64,000 nucleotides of DNA from Ailurus styani (taxonomy: Eukaryota > Chordata > Mammalia > Carnivora > Ailuridae), in contig LNAC01000162.1 in NCBI GenBank assembly GCA_002007465.1, forward strand, positions 2,519,832-2,583,831, read 5' to 3'. The position numbers and the translations under genes are program-made. This document shows positions 35,561 to 47,321 of this stretch, in pieces. Under the pieces are notes generated by a model that saw nothing but the letters and a program-made list of their open reading frames with translations, made no database searches and had not been told where the DNA came from. The number at the start of each line of letters is the position of its first letter. The first letter of the stretch is position 1.

Positions 35561-35629
35561 CCTCTTGCTGTTTGCATCCAGTGGCAGTGTTAAATTCTTG
35601 GGTAAGGGGATCCGCAGGTCTTTCAGAGG

Positions 35630-35959
35630 CACATACTGGCTCCAGACTGTGTACAATAAGCCTTTCTTATAAGAAAAATACATAAGCCACTTTTTAAATA
35701 AATAATTGGTGACTATTCTTCTTGACTGATACAAATATTTTTAAACTTTGATAAATTAAACAACCAAATATGGAAAATTTTCATATGACTACTGTAAAAT
35801 CTGAAATTGTCTTCATGTATCAATGAATTATTTAATGCCCTTTCACTCCTGAGTCCATGTTGTAAATTAAAACTATGTCAGCTTTGAAGAATAACCAACT
35901 TAAAATTATGATCTAAATTTATGCTTGGATATTTCCTAAGAGTAAGATCTCTCTGGAAT
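35630..35959. other. Anonymous DNA right of the solo LTR
   Basis: No retroviral internal sequence and no primer-binding site is seen. AT-rich. Confidence 0.5.
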
Positions 35960-37960
35960 ACCCTGTCTTTCTCAGGAGGGTAGAAAAATCTAGATCATAT
36001 TGAGTGCTTTTTTTTTTAAGGGAAAAGAGGCCCTAATAACAGAGCCTCAAACATTTGTTTAAAACTGAGAGAAGAAAGATATTACAGAAAGACATTTGAA
36101 TTTACTCACAACATGCAAAGAGCTTAGAAGCTGTCACTCCTGTCCTTACCATGAGAAAAACCTAAGCAAATTGAAAATTAATGACTTTTCTTGGATATAT
36201 CAGAGAACTGAGATTACAGAGCAAATACTACTGCAAAATTGAGAGAGACAGGCAAATCAGTCAAGATCTACTTTTTTGGGGTAAATGTTGAAGCCAAACT
36301 TTTTAGGAACACTTAAGTGGCAATTTTGACTAGTTACTAGAGACTGGATATGGGTTAATGTGATAGGAGACGCTGCTGTGGGGCAATTTTATGGGTTTTA
36401 TTCTCCAAGATCTTTCATGGGTTTTATTCTCCAAGAATCCTACTGAGTTCTTATGGTAAAGACCAAGAAAGATTCTTTAAGGCTCTGGCAGTGCAAAGGG
36501 AAGAGTAATTATGGAATACCTGCCTTGTCATAGTAAAGATTTACAGTCCCTGGTAAAAGACTTTACCAGAGTCTTATCACAATTGAGGGAGGCCACCCTT
36601 CTCTGCCTAATCTTGTCTCACTTAAGAGGAGGAAACAAAAGATATTCTAGTGGAGAAATACTCATAAAGGTCATAAAAGTACACAGGCTGAGATTTAATT
36701 ATAACATTATAATGTTTTCCCTCCTTCACCCTACAACTAAACCAACAGCACTCCAGTATAATAACAGGATTATGGCTGAAAGAGCTGCAGAAGCAGACAC
36801 TTTTTGGAGAGAAGTGCTTAAGGAAGCCCAAAGTCAAGAGAAAAGGAAAAAACAAACAAACAAAAACACAAGGGCGCTAGAGGAATTTGAGATCTCTGAC
36901 ACTCAGACTTACACCAAACATTATACACAGCCCAACTCCTACCCAAATTAACACATAAAATGACCATTAAAAGGTTCATTGATAAACTGTGGTACACCCA
37001 TATGATAGACTATCATTCAGTGCTTCAAAAAAAAAAAATAAATAAAAGCAAAAACTATCAGGCCGCAAGATGAAATCAATGATTATTAAATACCTATTGC
37101 TCTGTGACAGAAATTTGTCTGAAAATGCTAATGCTGTATGATTCTATCTATATGATGTTGGATAAAAGGTAAAACTATAGACAGTAAAAATATCAGTGGT
37201 ACCAGAGGAGAGAGTAGAGTGAAGAGGGTTAAAAAACCGAAACACCAGGGATTTTTTAGGAAATTGAAACTGTATGATATTATAATGGTGGATACATGAC
37301 ATTATTCTTCTGTTGATATCCACAGAATTTTTGAGCATGAAGAGTAAACCTTCAATTATGTAGTTTTTAAAAATTATCAATTAGGAAGTAGAGAGATTAT
37401 AAAATGTTGGAATGCAGGATGTGACAAAAAATATAACTCTTAAAATGTATGAAACAATCTCACTGAAGTGGATGAGAGAAACATAATTAAGTAACTTTGG
37501 AAATGTGAGGAGACTATAAGATTATAGGCAAAGGAATTGTGTATAAGTACAGTACTTCAGTTAATGAAGATCCCCCTCCCAGGGGTACAGGCTAATCATG
37601 GTGATAACACAATACATGTACATTGCAAATGAACAATTAACTGATGCTGGAGAGTGGAAGCCACATTTTTCACTGTTTGAGTGAGAATTTATAAACAAAC
37701 AAGGTGAGAAAGCTAGAATGAACCACATGGGAATGTATTTAAGATAAAGATATCAGTATGAACTCATGTTTAGTTTAATAGAGATATGCAAGGTTATTTA
37801 TAGAAATATTTACAATTGTGTGTATCTACACAGGCTATCTTTTCTTGCTTTGTCAGCTGAGAATGTGTAGGAGCAGCAACTCTCTAGTAGCAGCAAGCAA
37901 ACATCGTTTCTGTATCTGGTTTCTGATACCATTCTCCAATAAAAGGTATTTCATTAATTA
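35960..37960 (+). mobile_element. Old L1 (L1ME/HAL1-like) 3' region
   Basis: 36960-37380 is clearly plus-sense L1 3' text: 'gataaactgtggtacacccat', 'gctgtatgattctatctata', 'ggtaaaactatagacagtaaaa', 'gatattataatggtggatac'. 35960-36950 and 37380-37960 resemble the rest of an L1ME-type 3' region ending at 'ctccaataaaaggtat', but this is weaker recall. The 146-codon frame 36511-36951, longest in the window, lies here and shows no domain. It is read as chance. Outer ends are uncertain. Confidence 0.55.
36391..36436 (+). repeat. 20-bp direct repeat
   Basis: ATGGGTTTTATTCTCCAAGA at 36391-36410 is repeated at 36417-36436 after six bases. A small local duplication inside the old L1-like sequence. Confidence 0.95.
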
Positions 37961-38063
37961 CTTAAAATGTTGATTTCTTCATTTATTGCATAAAAGTCAA
38001 AATTATAATGCTATATTTTATATTGCTGAGGTTTCGACGAATATAGATTTAATTGCATGGAGG

Positions 38064-38251
38064 GTTTTTTTGCTGATTTATTTATTTTAGAGAGCACCCA
38101 TGCACATGCAGGGAGGTGGGGGGGAGAGAAAATCTCCAGCAGATGCTGCACTGAGTGTGGAGCCCGTCACAGGCTTCATCTCACAACCCCACAATCATGA
38201 CCTGAGCTGAAACCAACAGATGCTTAACCAACTCAGCCACCCAGATACCCC
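38064..38251 (-). mobile_element. CAN-SINE (old, diverged)
   Basis: Complement with 'gatttatttattttagagag', 'atcatgacctgagctgaaacc' and 'ctcagccacccagatacccc'. No clear target duplication. Confidence 0.88.
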
Positions 38252-40597
38252 AACTGTGTTTTTAAAAGTACAGTTTTCAAGGATAAGAGGATCATTTTTT
38301 TCAAGGATGTTTCCAAAAATTACCAATCTACAGAAATCCCTCCATATTCTCATTAAAGAAAGGATAAATAAAATACCATATTGTGACACTAAGGACTCTA
38401 GTTTTTAGTGAAATAAGTTTTGTTCAAATGAAAATACATGTAAATATCTTATTAAGTATGCTCTACCTAAGGAATAACTAAATGAAGATTTTCTTTGAGT
38501 AAATTCTCATTCAGTAGAATATATTCAAATTTACAATCCCTTCCATGAATTTGGCAGGATTTTTAAGAGGAAATGATTTCTCCAAGCTGGGGAGCTCTTT
38601 TTATCTGATGGTTGATTTCTAGTTAATTCTGGTTCTTCCCCAAATAACTGAAGTCAAATGGAAAAGTTTTGTAAAACATACATGTATACAGCAGAATATG
38701 AAAAATTTGGAGGTAGAGGGAACTGAAACAAATCCCTTTCAAGATCTAGGTTTTAGTCAACCCACTACACAAATCAATCAAGAATTAATGACATATATAA
38801 GTAAAATGGAAGCTCTCATAGGCCAAAGAAAACAATCCCATTACCCCAATATGCATGGCATTTTTTAATGGTTCTATTAAAAAACTCCTTACTTACCAAT
38901 ATAAATTTAAAAGGTCTGTACAACAGGATAAGGTACTGAATCCCTATCATAAATTGACAGAACTAGTGTCTCAAACTAAGCTACCCAATTAGAAACTGAT
39001 AAACTGAAATGAAGAGAATAAGACAGAACTAGGCAATGGAGAAAAAACGTCTACCCTTGGTCTGCTCACCATATGCAAAATAACTACGTAAGTCAAGCCC
39101 ACAGCCTGAAACCTAGCTTGTCAAGGGAACAGGACACAGGTAGCCATGCCACATGCAAATGTACTGAATAAATCAAACATTCAATAAAAAGAGGCTTTTA
39201 TGAATCTCTTGCCATAAATTAGTAATTCCTTTCTTGTAGATAAAGTAGATAGAGGATATTAAGAACACTGCAAAAACACTTCATCTGGAGTTTGAGGTAG
39301 AAGTCTCTCTCCGCTCAGGAAGTAACATGAAGAAAGAAATGGTCTCCCCTGCCTTTTGGTATACTGAGCCTGAATAGTAAAGGCTATCATCAACCAATGT
39401 GTGGCTCTTTGTTTTGGGATAAAGGAGATTGACATAGACAAATCCATACCCACTCTCATAAGGCCTCTTCATTGAAACATTCTCTTAATTCCTATGAGCT
39501 CAAGGTTGCCATTGGAAGTTCTCAAAATAAATAAATCCACATCAAGGCCACACTGCCTTTTAGGACAAAAATGGTTCCCATGTTCAATATTCCCACTCTA
39601 GTTTAAACACCATGTTTACATTTCCCTACTAAGTCTTCCACATTTACTTGGGTTCTGAATTTAGTATGAAATATGCCCATACCTCCATACTACCTTCATC
39701 TCTTGTGGGTAACTAACATTTATAACCATTTCTTCTAACTCTGCCCATACCCCAATTCTTGCTTTTCTGTCTTTATGTTCCAAGGGTCTCATATCAAAGG
39801 AAATCCCTTTGTCTTTTTCTCCATTTAATCACAAATAGAGAATCACCTATAAAGCTTTTGGCTTCAAGATGTTATTGACAGTTTGTGTCCACAGATGCCC
39901 AGAGAAGATCAGTATTTCCAATGATCCTTGAAATCTTTCCTGCCCTCAGATTTTAGACTTTTTAGATCTTGAAAAACTTGTATCACTCTCATGCCAGCAG
40001 GGATACTCCTATCTGATTCTCTTCCTGCAGCAGTGGAAAGTGCTTCCTATTGTTCCCTAAGCCTTCAACTCTTTTCTATGTTTATTTCATTCTTTCTCTC
40101 ACACATGGTAGGTCTAACGTTACTTACTGGTCCAAAATGCTTTCATCTCTCTCCCTCTGTCTTTTTTCCCCCGCCTCTATGTTTGGGGCTTATATTTTCC
40201 CTAATATACTTCAGATTATTTCTTGCACAGTCTTACACAGTGAGAGATTGGAGGTCACTGGATTCTGAATCCATGTAAGTGGCCACTTTTACCCTCCCTG
40301 AACTATAATACTTCTTTTCATATTCATATATGTCAAGCCTAAACCTCAAATTCTCTCCTAAAGAAAGGCTGTACTTGAAGCTTGACCATTATGTGTGAAG
40401 ACCTAAAAGTATTTTTAAAATCCCCTTGTGTGTCTCTTTATGACTGCTACATAGAGACAATGAGTTCTAAACATTATAAATCTCTTATTATTTGATTTAT
40501 AATTACTCAGTTTCATTTTTCTAATCCAACCCAAGAAAATGTACATTTATGCCCCTTCAGAAAATTGTTTAACTATTTATAAATAAAACATGCCACC
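38252..40597. other. 2.3 kb without a recognised element
   Basis: No repeat, RNA gene or supported coding region. Frames at 39259-39472 (-) and 39991-40278 (+, 95 codons) overlap one another in alternative frames and show no domain. CTCTCTCCCTCTGTC-type pyrimidine runs occur near 40145. Confidence 0.35.
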
Positions 40598-40610
40598 CTA
40601 TAATGTTTCT

Positions 40611-40800
40611 TTTTTTTTTTAAGATTTTATTTATTTATTTGACAGAGAGAGAGCAGGAAAGAGGCAGAGAGAGAGGGAGAGGGAGAAGCAGGCCCCCCTG
40701 CCAAGCAGGGAGCCTGATGCAGGGCTTGATCCCAGGACCCCCAGATCATGACCTGAGCAGAAGGAAGTTGCTTAACCAACTGAACGACCCAGGAGCCCCT
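40611..40800 (-). mobile_element. CAN-SINE
   Basis: Complement, ending 'gacccaggagcccct'. Target duplication CTATAATGTTTCT (40598-40610) versus CTACAATGTTTCT (40801-40813). Confidence 0.96.
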
Positions 40801-40813
40801 CTACAATGTTTCT

Positions 40814-43041
40814 ATAACAGTATAGGTTTCTGAAAACATAAATATTATCAGTTTATTAAACAAACTTAATACCCTGCTTTTTTTTAGCAAGAGAGGGAAG
40901 AGGTAATACCAGGAATCTGGGGAGATGATCAATATATCAAATACCTGTGTTTTTCCTTCTTTGGCCTAAAATGTAATTCTGAACAGGATAAATTTGGGTT
41001 GCTAATTTAATTCCTAGGTAACAGTGCCCAGACCTAACAAGCAAATGTCCAAATCTGTTATACTCAATTTAGTTTAAAATTTACCATCTGGTTTGGAATT
41101 ATGGCTAAAAAATATAATATACACTAAAAGTAATCCGATGTAGCATAAACTGCTGCAACAACATAGGCTGAAAATCTGCTTTATTAGCACTCTGCTTATT
41201 TGAATTGAACTTTAAAGATTTCCTCAGAAACAGTTACTTACTTCTGCATTGCTGTGATTCCAAGCAACTCCAATGCACACAGGATGTTACACATAGGAAA
41301 TTTACTAACAGCCTTCACATGGGGGATGCTATGCCTTCCATGCTAGCTCCATGCAGACATGTGCATCAGTTCCCAGCTGGTATGATGTGTGTTATTTACC
41401 CTATCCCTCTTCTGGTTTAACCTGTAGAAAGGACACAAAGGAAGTCAATGGGGAATCACTTACTAGCTTGATAGTGGTACTCTACCTCAACACAGCTGAT
41501 ACTCCTAGTGGGACATGTCTTGTTGAAATATGGTTATGGTTCAAGCCTGAAAGACCACTGAGACACTCACCTGAGTTCCCTGAGTTTGGACAGGTCGCAT
41601 TAAACAAGGGGACTATAGTATTTGCATTACTCTGTGACAAAGGATGATCTTATCTACCATAAAAAAGACAATAGTTTTGTATAAGGGGAAATTTTATCTA
41701 TGGAATGTATGCTAGAAATCAATTACACACGTTTCTTTCTGAAAACACATTATCTTCCTAGGTTAACATAAGATCCAGGTTTTTGTTTGTTTGTTTGTTT
41801 TAGTGAATCAAATATAAAAAGGATCAGGAAAAAGACAAACAGAACCACAACTTCAATGTAAAACATAAAAGTACTCTACTCTAGCCCTCCAAGATGGCTT
41901 TCAAATGCATCACTGCTAGTGAAAATGTTAAGTAATATATAGAAAATGTGGGTTCTCCAAAAAGCTGACAGGATGTAGAGAGCAAAAACTGATAAATTAC
42001 AGTGCTTTAATGTGTTCTTTTTAGAACTACAAATACTTACTATATAATTTTTTATAATTTTTACACATTATTGATCAGTCATAGCTGATATTCCTAATTG
42101 TTGACTTAAAGTGAAAAAATACTGGTTTGAGCTAGTGCTATGTCCCTTACTGGGGCTACAAGTTTGTTTAACTTTTTCTACAAGTCCCATTTGTTCCACC
42201 TATAAAATAAAATCTCTGGACTGAATAACCTCTAAATTCTTTCCCAGTTATACAATGCCCAAAACTTAATTTCCAATTAACTTTATTGGTAGAAAAATAA
42301 AAGATGAACTCCATCCATTGAATCACTGTTGTGCACTCACCAAAAATCACGCATTTCTTATTTACTGCTAGGTACTGACAATAATTTTCAGGTATCTATA
42401 ATATTTACAAGTAAAATAAAAACAACAATGTGTAGAGAACAAAGGTTACACGAGATCATTATTATCATAAAGATCATGACCTCTGTTCTTTATTATAGTC
42501 ACAGATACAGAAACGTGAAGAATGAACTTTTATGTGCTTCCTACGTAACTCTTTCTTTTATGGCAATACAATATAAAATGCTTTCTTTTTCCTTACCCTG
42601 ATGATGGCAAAGTGGCAATAACATAAACAAATATATCCTATTGTTGGAAGAAAGTGATTTATTCATTTTATTTTATTATTTTATCCATTATTTTAAAGCT
42701 ATATATGAAGAAATAAATTATGAATTCTTATTTTTAATTGAATATTAATTTAAGATAAATGCATTTAAACGAGAATAACTACTTGATATTATTTTTAATT
42801 TTAAACTAAATAGCAAAACATTTACTAAATGTTTACTTCTAGCTTCTATATTATAATTTTATTTGTATACTTTTCTAGCAAATATCATATTCCCTAAGAT
42901 TTACATATTATGAAGGAAGGAATTTCATCTCTTCATTCATAGTAGTATATCCAGTGTTTAATAATATACCAGTTATTCCAGATATTCCCTCCAATATTTG
43001 CTGAATTAATTAGTAAATTGAGGAGCAAGTCTCTAAAGGAC
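40814..43041. other. 2.2 kb without a recognised element
   Basis: Two overlapping frames (41205-41420, 41351-41647; 71 and 98 codons) sit in a slightly GC-richer patch but show no domain or splice context. 42640-42900 is very AT-rich. (GTTT)n occurs at 41785-41800. Confidence 0.35.
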
Positions 43042-43247
43042 TTTTTTAAGATTTATTTATTTATTTTATTTATTTAACACAGAGAGAGAAAGAGAGTATG
43101 AGCACAAAGCAGGGGGAGTGGCAGGCAGAGGGAGAAGCAGACTCCCCACTAAGCAAGGAGTCCAATGTCACACTTGATCCCAGGACCTTGGGATAATGAC
43201 CCAAGCCTAAGGCATGTATCTAACCAACTGAGCCACCCAGGTGCCTC
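43042..43247 (-). mobile_element. CAN-SINE
   Basis: Complement from 'ttttttaagatttatttatt' to 'gagccacccaggtgcctc'. Substitutions in the core mark an older copy. Target duplication unclear. Confidence 0.92.
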
Positions 43248-43678
43248 TGTAATGAACTTTAAAGTCTATTGAAGGAGATAAATATACACAAATGGCTATA
43301 ATAGGATGCTTAATATTATTATAAACAAAGGGTTAAGTGAGTACAGAATGAGGGGTTATTAATTTCAACTTATTTCTAAAAGCTTCTTGGAATAGTTGAT
43401 ATTTTCACTTTATCTTAAAAAATAACCAGGAGTTAAATATGTTGAAATGTCACATTTTATATATGGGAGAGGCAAAGACAAAGTATGGAGGTCCAAAACT
43501 CCCAGGTCATGAAGTAAATAAAGTTGGGAATAATGCAGACTGCTGCAGATAAAGTAACATGATGCAAAACCTTTGAAATTATGGAAAAACTATGAATTTT
43601 TATTTCTATTATGCCTGCTATGAAGAAAATGAACAATGTAGATCAGCAATATGAGCCCTGGTGTCCTTATTTTTGAAA
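43248..43678. other. Anonymous DNA
   Basis: No element recognised. Confidence 0.4.
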
Positions 43679-43689
43679 GAGAAATGGTA

Positions 43690-43889
43690 GGGCACCTGGG
43701 TGGCTCAGTTGGTTAAGCGACTGCCTTCGGCTCAGGTCATGATCCTGCAGTCCCAGGATGGAGTCCCACATCGGGCTGCCAGCTCCATGGGAAGTCTGCT
43801 TCTCCCTCTGACCTTCTCCCCTCTCATGCTCCTGCTTACTCTCTCTCGCTCTCTCAAAAAATAAATAAATAAAATCTTAAAAAAAGAGA
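43690..43889 (+). mobile_element. CAN-SINE
   Basis: From 'gggcacctgggtggctcag' to an AAATAAATAAATAAAATC tail. Target duplication GAGAAATGGTA (43679-43689) versus GAGAAACGGTA (43890-43900). Confidence 0.95.
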
Positions 43890-43900
43890 GAGAAACGGTA

Positions 43901-44229
43901 ATAATTATCCCATTGAGATATTAAGAATTAAATAGGACAATGAATGCAAAGTATACCATATATATGGTGGCAAATAATATGTTCTCAATAAATGATAATA
44001 GTGATTATATATATTTTATATACAGATGCAAACTATATACAAGCAAATAGGATATATATTAAATATATAGACATAAATATATATTTTATATATACAAATA
44101 CACATATATATATGCAGTTACAAATGTATAGATATGTACAGAGTTGTGTAACATTGTTAAAGAGAAAAAATGGGGGGAAAAAGAGGAATACTTTCACGGC
44201 TCTCCAAATGGGACAATTTGTGTGAATGT
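43901..44229. other. AT-rich DNA with TATA-rich simple sequence
   Basis: 43950-44120 is dominated by ATATAT and TATATTTTATATA words and grades towards the palindrome that follows. No gene. Confidence 0.5.
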
Positions 44230-44273
44230 GTGTGTGTATATATATATAGATTATATATATGTGTGTATGTATG

Positions 44274-44304
<31 letters not shown>

Positions 44305-44360
44305 GTATATATACATATATATATATATACATACATACACACATATATATAATCTATATA
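44229..44360. repeat. AT-rich palindrome with TATG/CATA microsatellites
   Basis: The arms 44243-44294 and 44311-44360 are reverse complements with a single two-base length difference, around a spacer of about 16 bases that is itself ATAT-rich. The whole can fold into a stem of about 50 base pairs. Tyr/Ile/Val-rich frames on both strands are low-complexity artefacts. Confidence 0.93.
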
Positions 44361-44916
44361 GAGAAGCAAGTTCCTAGCACAGGGTGTAACAAGGAGAAGA
44401 ACTGCAAAAACATAATCCCAAAAACAAAGAGAAGGAAGAATGCCATTTGAGACTTAAGCTTTTTAAAGCAAACTAAGGGATCTAAAGCCAAGAAGTTGCA
44501 TAGTGTTGGGACTGAATTCATTAATATACCTAAAGAAAGTCTGTCAGTCACAGGAGAGTTAGTCACCTATGGTAACTGAGAGGGGCAGATGAGCCCCTAA
44601 GGTATAAATCTGCATTCTCTTCAAGTGTAATTCCAAGTCCTGAACTAGGGAGAAAGTGTGAGCTAGGGAAATTGTCAATTCCTTTGGCAAGACTTAAAAA
44701 GTATGTGTCCATTTATTTTTAGCTTGATGGCATAAAGTATCCTAGTTATCTAATTTTTTTTTTGATACAATATATATACCCAGCTCTCATGTGACTATAT
44801 TTTGTTTTCCCATACAGGTGTGCCTTTGTTCTGGTCATGCTGGAATAAGAATTTTATTTCATATAACATAGTTCTTGTTATATATTAGAAAACTAACATT
44901 CTGATTGCATTTTTGT
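44361..44916. other. Anonymous DNA
   Basis: No element recognised. Confidence 0.4.
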
Positions 44917-45380
44917 TGTTATGGGTTGAATTATATCTCCAAAAAGGTATGTTGGAATCCTAACCCCAGTACTTTTGAATGTGATCTTATTTGGAAATAG
45001 GGTTTAACAGATGCAATCAATTTAAGATGAGGTCATATTGGATTAGGGTGAGCCCTAATTGAATGACTAGTGTCCTTACAAAAAAGAGGAAATTTAGACA
45101 CAGAGACAGAGACGTATAGGGAAAAATGCTATGTGAGGATATGTAATGACAGAGGCAGATTGCACCTACAAATACAAAAATAAAGATTACTGGAATCCAC
45201 CATAAACTAGGAGAGAGGCATGAAGTGGACAGTCCCCTGAGAGTTCTCCAGAAGGAATCAACTTTGTCAACACTTGGCTTCAAAATTCTCCTCTCCAGAA
45301 CCATAAGATGATAATTTTTTATTGTTTTAAGACACCCACATTGTAGGACTTTCTTATGGCAGTCCTAGGAAATTAACACA
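44917..45380 (+). mobile_element. MLT1-type LTR (ERVL-MaLR)
   Basis: Near-complete LTR: starts 'tgttatgggttgaattatat', then 'aatcctaaccccagtac', 'gatcttatttggaaataggg', 'agatgaggtcat', 'gtgtccttac', 'ctccagaaccataagat', 'ttgttttaagacacccac' and ends 'cctaggaaattaacaca'. This closely matches MLT1A/B-type MaLR LTRs from memory. No internal region is attached, so it is a solo LTR. Confidence 0.88.
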
Positions 45381-47089
45381 ATAATCAAAGGAAATAATTT
45401 ATCTCCCTATCTACATCTTAAAAGGAAGACAATTTTTCTCATTTGTTGGTTTGGATTTTGTATATACTATATCAAATATCTTTAGTGATACTTTTCTTAG
45501 GCATTATCCTTTTAAACACTTTACAGACTTATGAAAATCAATCTATTCTGATTGACTTCTCTTTAAAGAATCTGATGTTTTTCATGGTTGATCATTAGTG
45601 GCTACTCATTGTCTTGGACGCTCTGTATATCACTTGCAAAATAATCCCAGCTCTTGTCGAAGTAGGAAATAACTCTTCTATGGTTGTCTTCAAACCAAGG
45701 CCTGTTTCTTAGTAGGACAGAGCAGTAACAGTGTGTGTGTCTGTTGGAGAAGCTATTTTACAGGAAATGTTCAAAGACTTTTTTATTTCAATTCTCCAGC
45801 TGTTAACTAAATTCAAGTTCTTATTGTTACTTTCGTAAGAAAATAATGAAATATATCATCAATAAAAGTTAAGGAACAAGGTGAATCAATCTAATGGGAG
45901 AATCTAAATCTTTCCAAGGATCCATCTAAGTCCATAAAAAGAGCACCCGTTGATAGGTAACAGCAGGGGATTAAAGACTGAAGCAGTTTACTGCAGGCTA
46001 TGAATGACCTGATCCCTTAATCCATCTGTCTTTTTATATGAGAATGCTATGCTAATTAGCTGCGTAAATTGTTTCCTGATGACATTAATTTTGTGCCTTT
46101 TTGTTATTCTGGGCTTTGACTTTCACTGTGATAAAAATATACTAAGGGACATTTCCAATTTAGATAGTTTTGATCCTGATAAATTCCAACACAGAAGCAA
46201 CATTGTGGGGAAATATGCATAAATAGCAAACTTCATCAATCCTGGGGATAGACATAGAGGACTCTGGCTTCCTATATAATCGTTCCCTTTAGCTTCTAAA
46301 GAACTACATTAACACACTTGAAATGCTGAAACATAATTCAAAGAGAACTACTAGCAAATGCAATTTTCATTGCCCCATTTTCTTTGTAGAAAATCAAGAC
46401 TTGAATATTAACATAGAGAAAGTAATGGAACAGATAGTCGTGATGTGAAATCTTATTAGTAAACAAGAGCTGCATCTGAAAAAATATTGTCATTAAAAGC
46501 TATGTAGTAGTTAATTGAGTTTGATATGAAATTTAGTGCTGGAAAGTTAATGACTAATGCAGCTATTTCACAGAGCTTGGTTACCGCAGGCTCCATAATG
46601 ATCTCCTTTTGCTTTGGAGCAACAATGAAATTAACCTCTCTTTTGTCCTGCAGGTGTTGTGTTCTGATAATGCATATCCCTTACAAGTTTGGATAAATTA
46701 TTTGCTTTGCATATAAATTAACCCTAAAGCTGAATCAATATTAGAATAATGAAAATGTAGAAAATATTTTTATTCAAAGAAAACAAAGATTTATAGCAAA
46801 GTGTATCAAAACACTAGATCCAGATCCAATTTCAGGAGAATGGATTAAAAAATATATTTACAATGCTCAAAAGAAAGGCAGAAAGAGAGAGAGAGAAAGA
46901 AGGAAAAAGTTATAAGATTGGGGGAGGATAATTTTGGAAAATAAAATGTAATTTCATTATTTTTTACATTAGGATAAAAATAATTGAGAATCAATACACT
47001 TCCGGTATAAAAATAGTAAGATAGTACTTACTTCACAATTCTTATGACATCTTCTTAGCTCCACTTTATTAGGGATATATTGTCCTTAA
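45381..47089. other. Repeat-poor block with candidate conserved non-coding DNA
   Basis: No transposon was recognised over 1.7 kb. 45590-46140 and 46500-46740 have balanced composition and contain homeodomain- and POU-like words ('gctatgctaattagctgcg', 'tttgctttgcatataaatta'). No coding frame is seen. Conservation is suspected from appearance only. Confidence 0.35.
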
Positions 47090-47105
47090 GGTAAACTCTA
47101 ATTTC

Positions 47106-47305
47106 TTTTTTTTTTTTAAAGATTTTATTTACTTATTTGACACAGAGAGAGAGATTACAAGTAGGCAGAGAGGCAGGCAGAGAGAGAGGAGGAAGCAGGA
47201 TCCCTGCTGAGCAGAGAGCCCAATGCAGGCCTCAATCCCAGGACCCTGAGATCATGACCTGAGCTGAAGGCAAAGGCTTTAACCCACTGAGCCACCCAGG
47301 CACCC
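47106..47305 (-). mobile_element. CAN-SINE (young type)
   Basis: Complement with 'gattacaagtaggcagagagg' and 'gccacccaggcaccc'. Perfect 16-bp target duplication GGTAAACTCTAATTTC at 47090-47105 and 47306-47321. Confidence 0.98.
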
Positions 47306-47321
47306 GGTAAACTCTAATTTC

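Larger units (their letters stand above)
35098..35625 (+). mobile_element. Solo gammaretrovirus-type (ERV class I) LTR
   Basis: A 528-bp LTR runs from TGAAAGACCC to GGTCTTTCA. Its first nine bases TGAAAGACC are the exact reverse complement of its last nine. A 4-bp target duplication GAGG lies at 35094-35097 and 35626-35629, the size typical of gammaretroviruses. U3 holds three CCAATCA boxes and a TATATAAG box, and AATAAA marks the R/U5 side. No primer-binding site, gag, pol or env follows, so recombination between two LTRs has probably removed the provirus. Retained CpGs and intact ends suggest moderate age. Frames overlapping it are incidental. Confidence 0.93.

Noticed and set aside
35225..35734. 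Frames of 72-100 codons over the solo LTR on both strands
   Set aside because: They cover U3, R and U5 promoter sequence of an LTR, with no gag, pol or env similarity. Openness follows from local GC content.
36511..36951. Longest open frame (146 codons)
   Set aside because: It lies in old L1-like sequence. The peptide shows no family features, and its second half is Lys/Gln-rich from an AAACAAAC simple stretch.
38690..39480. Possible retroviral gag or pol remnant
   Set aside because: A few translated words were suggestive, but no zinc knuckle, protease or polymerase motif could be found in any frame.
44033..44377. Several 60-103-codon Tyr/Ile/Val-rich frames on both strands
   Set aside because: Low-complexity translations of the TATA/TATG palindrome and microsatellites.
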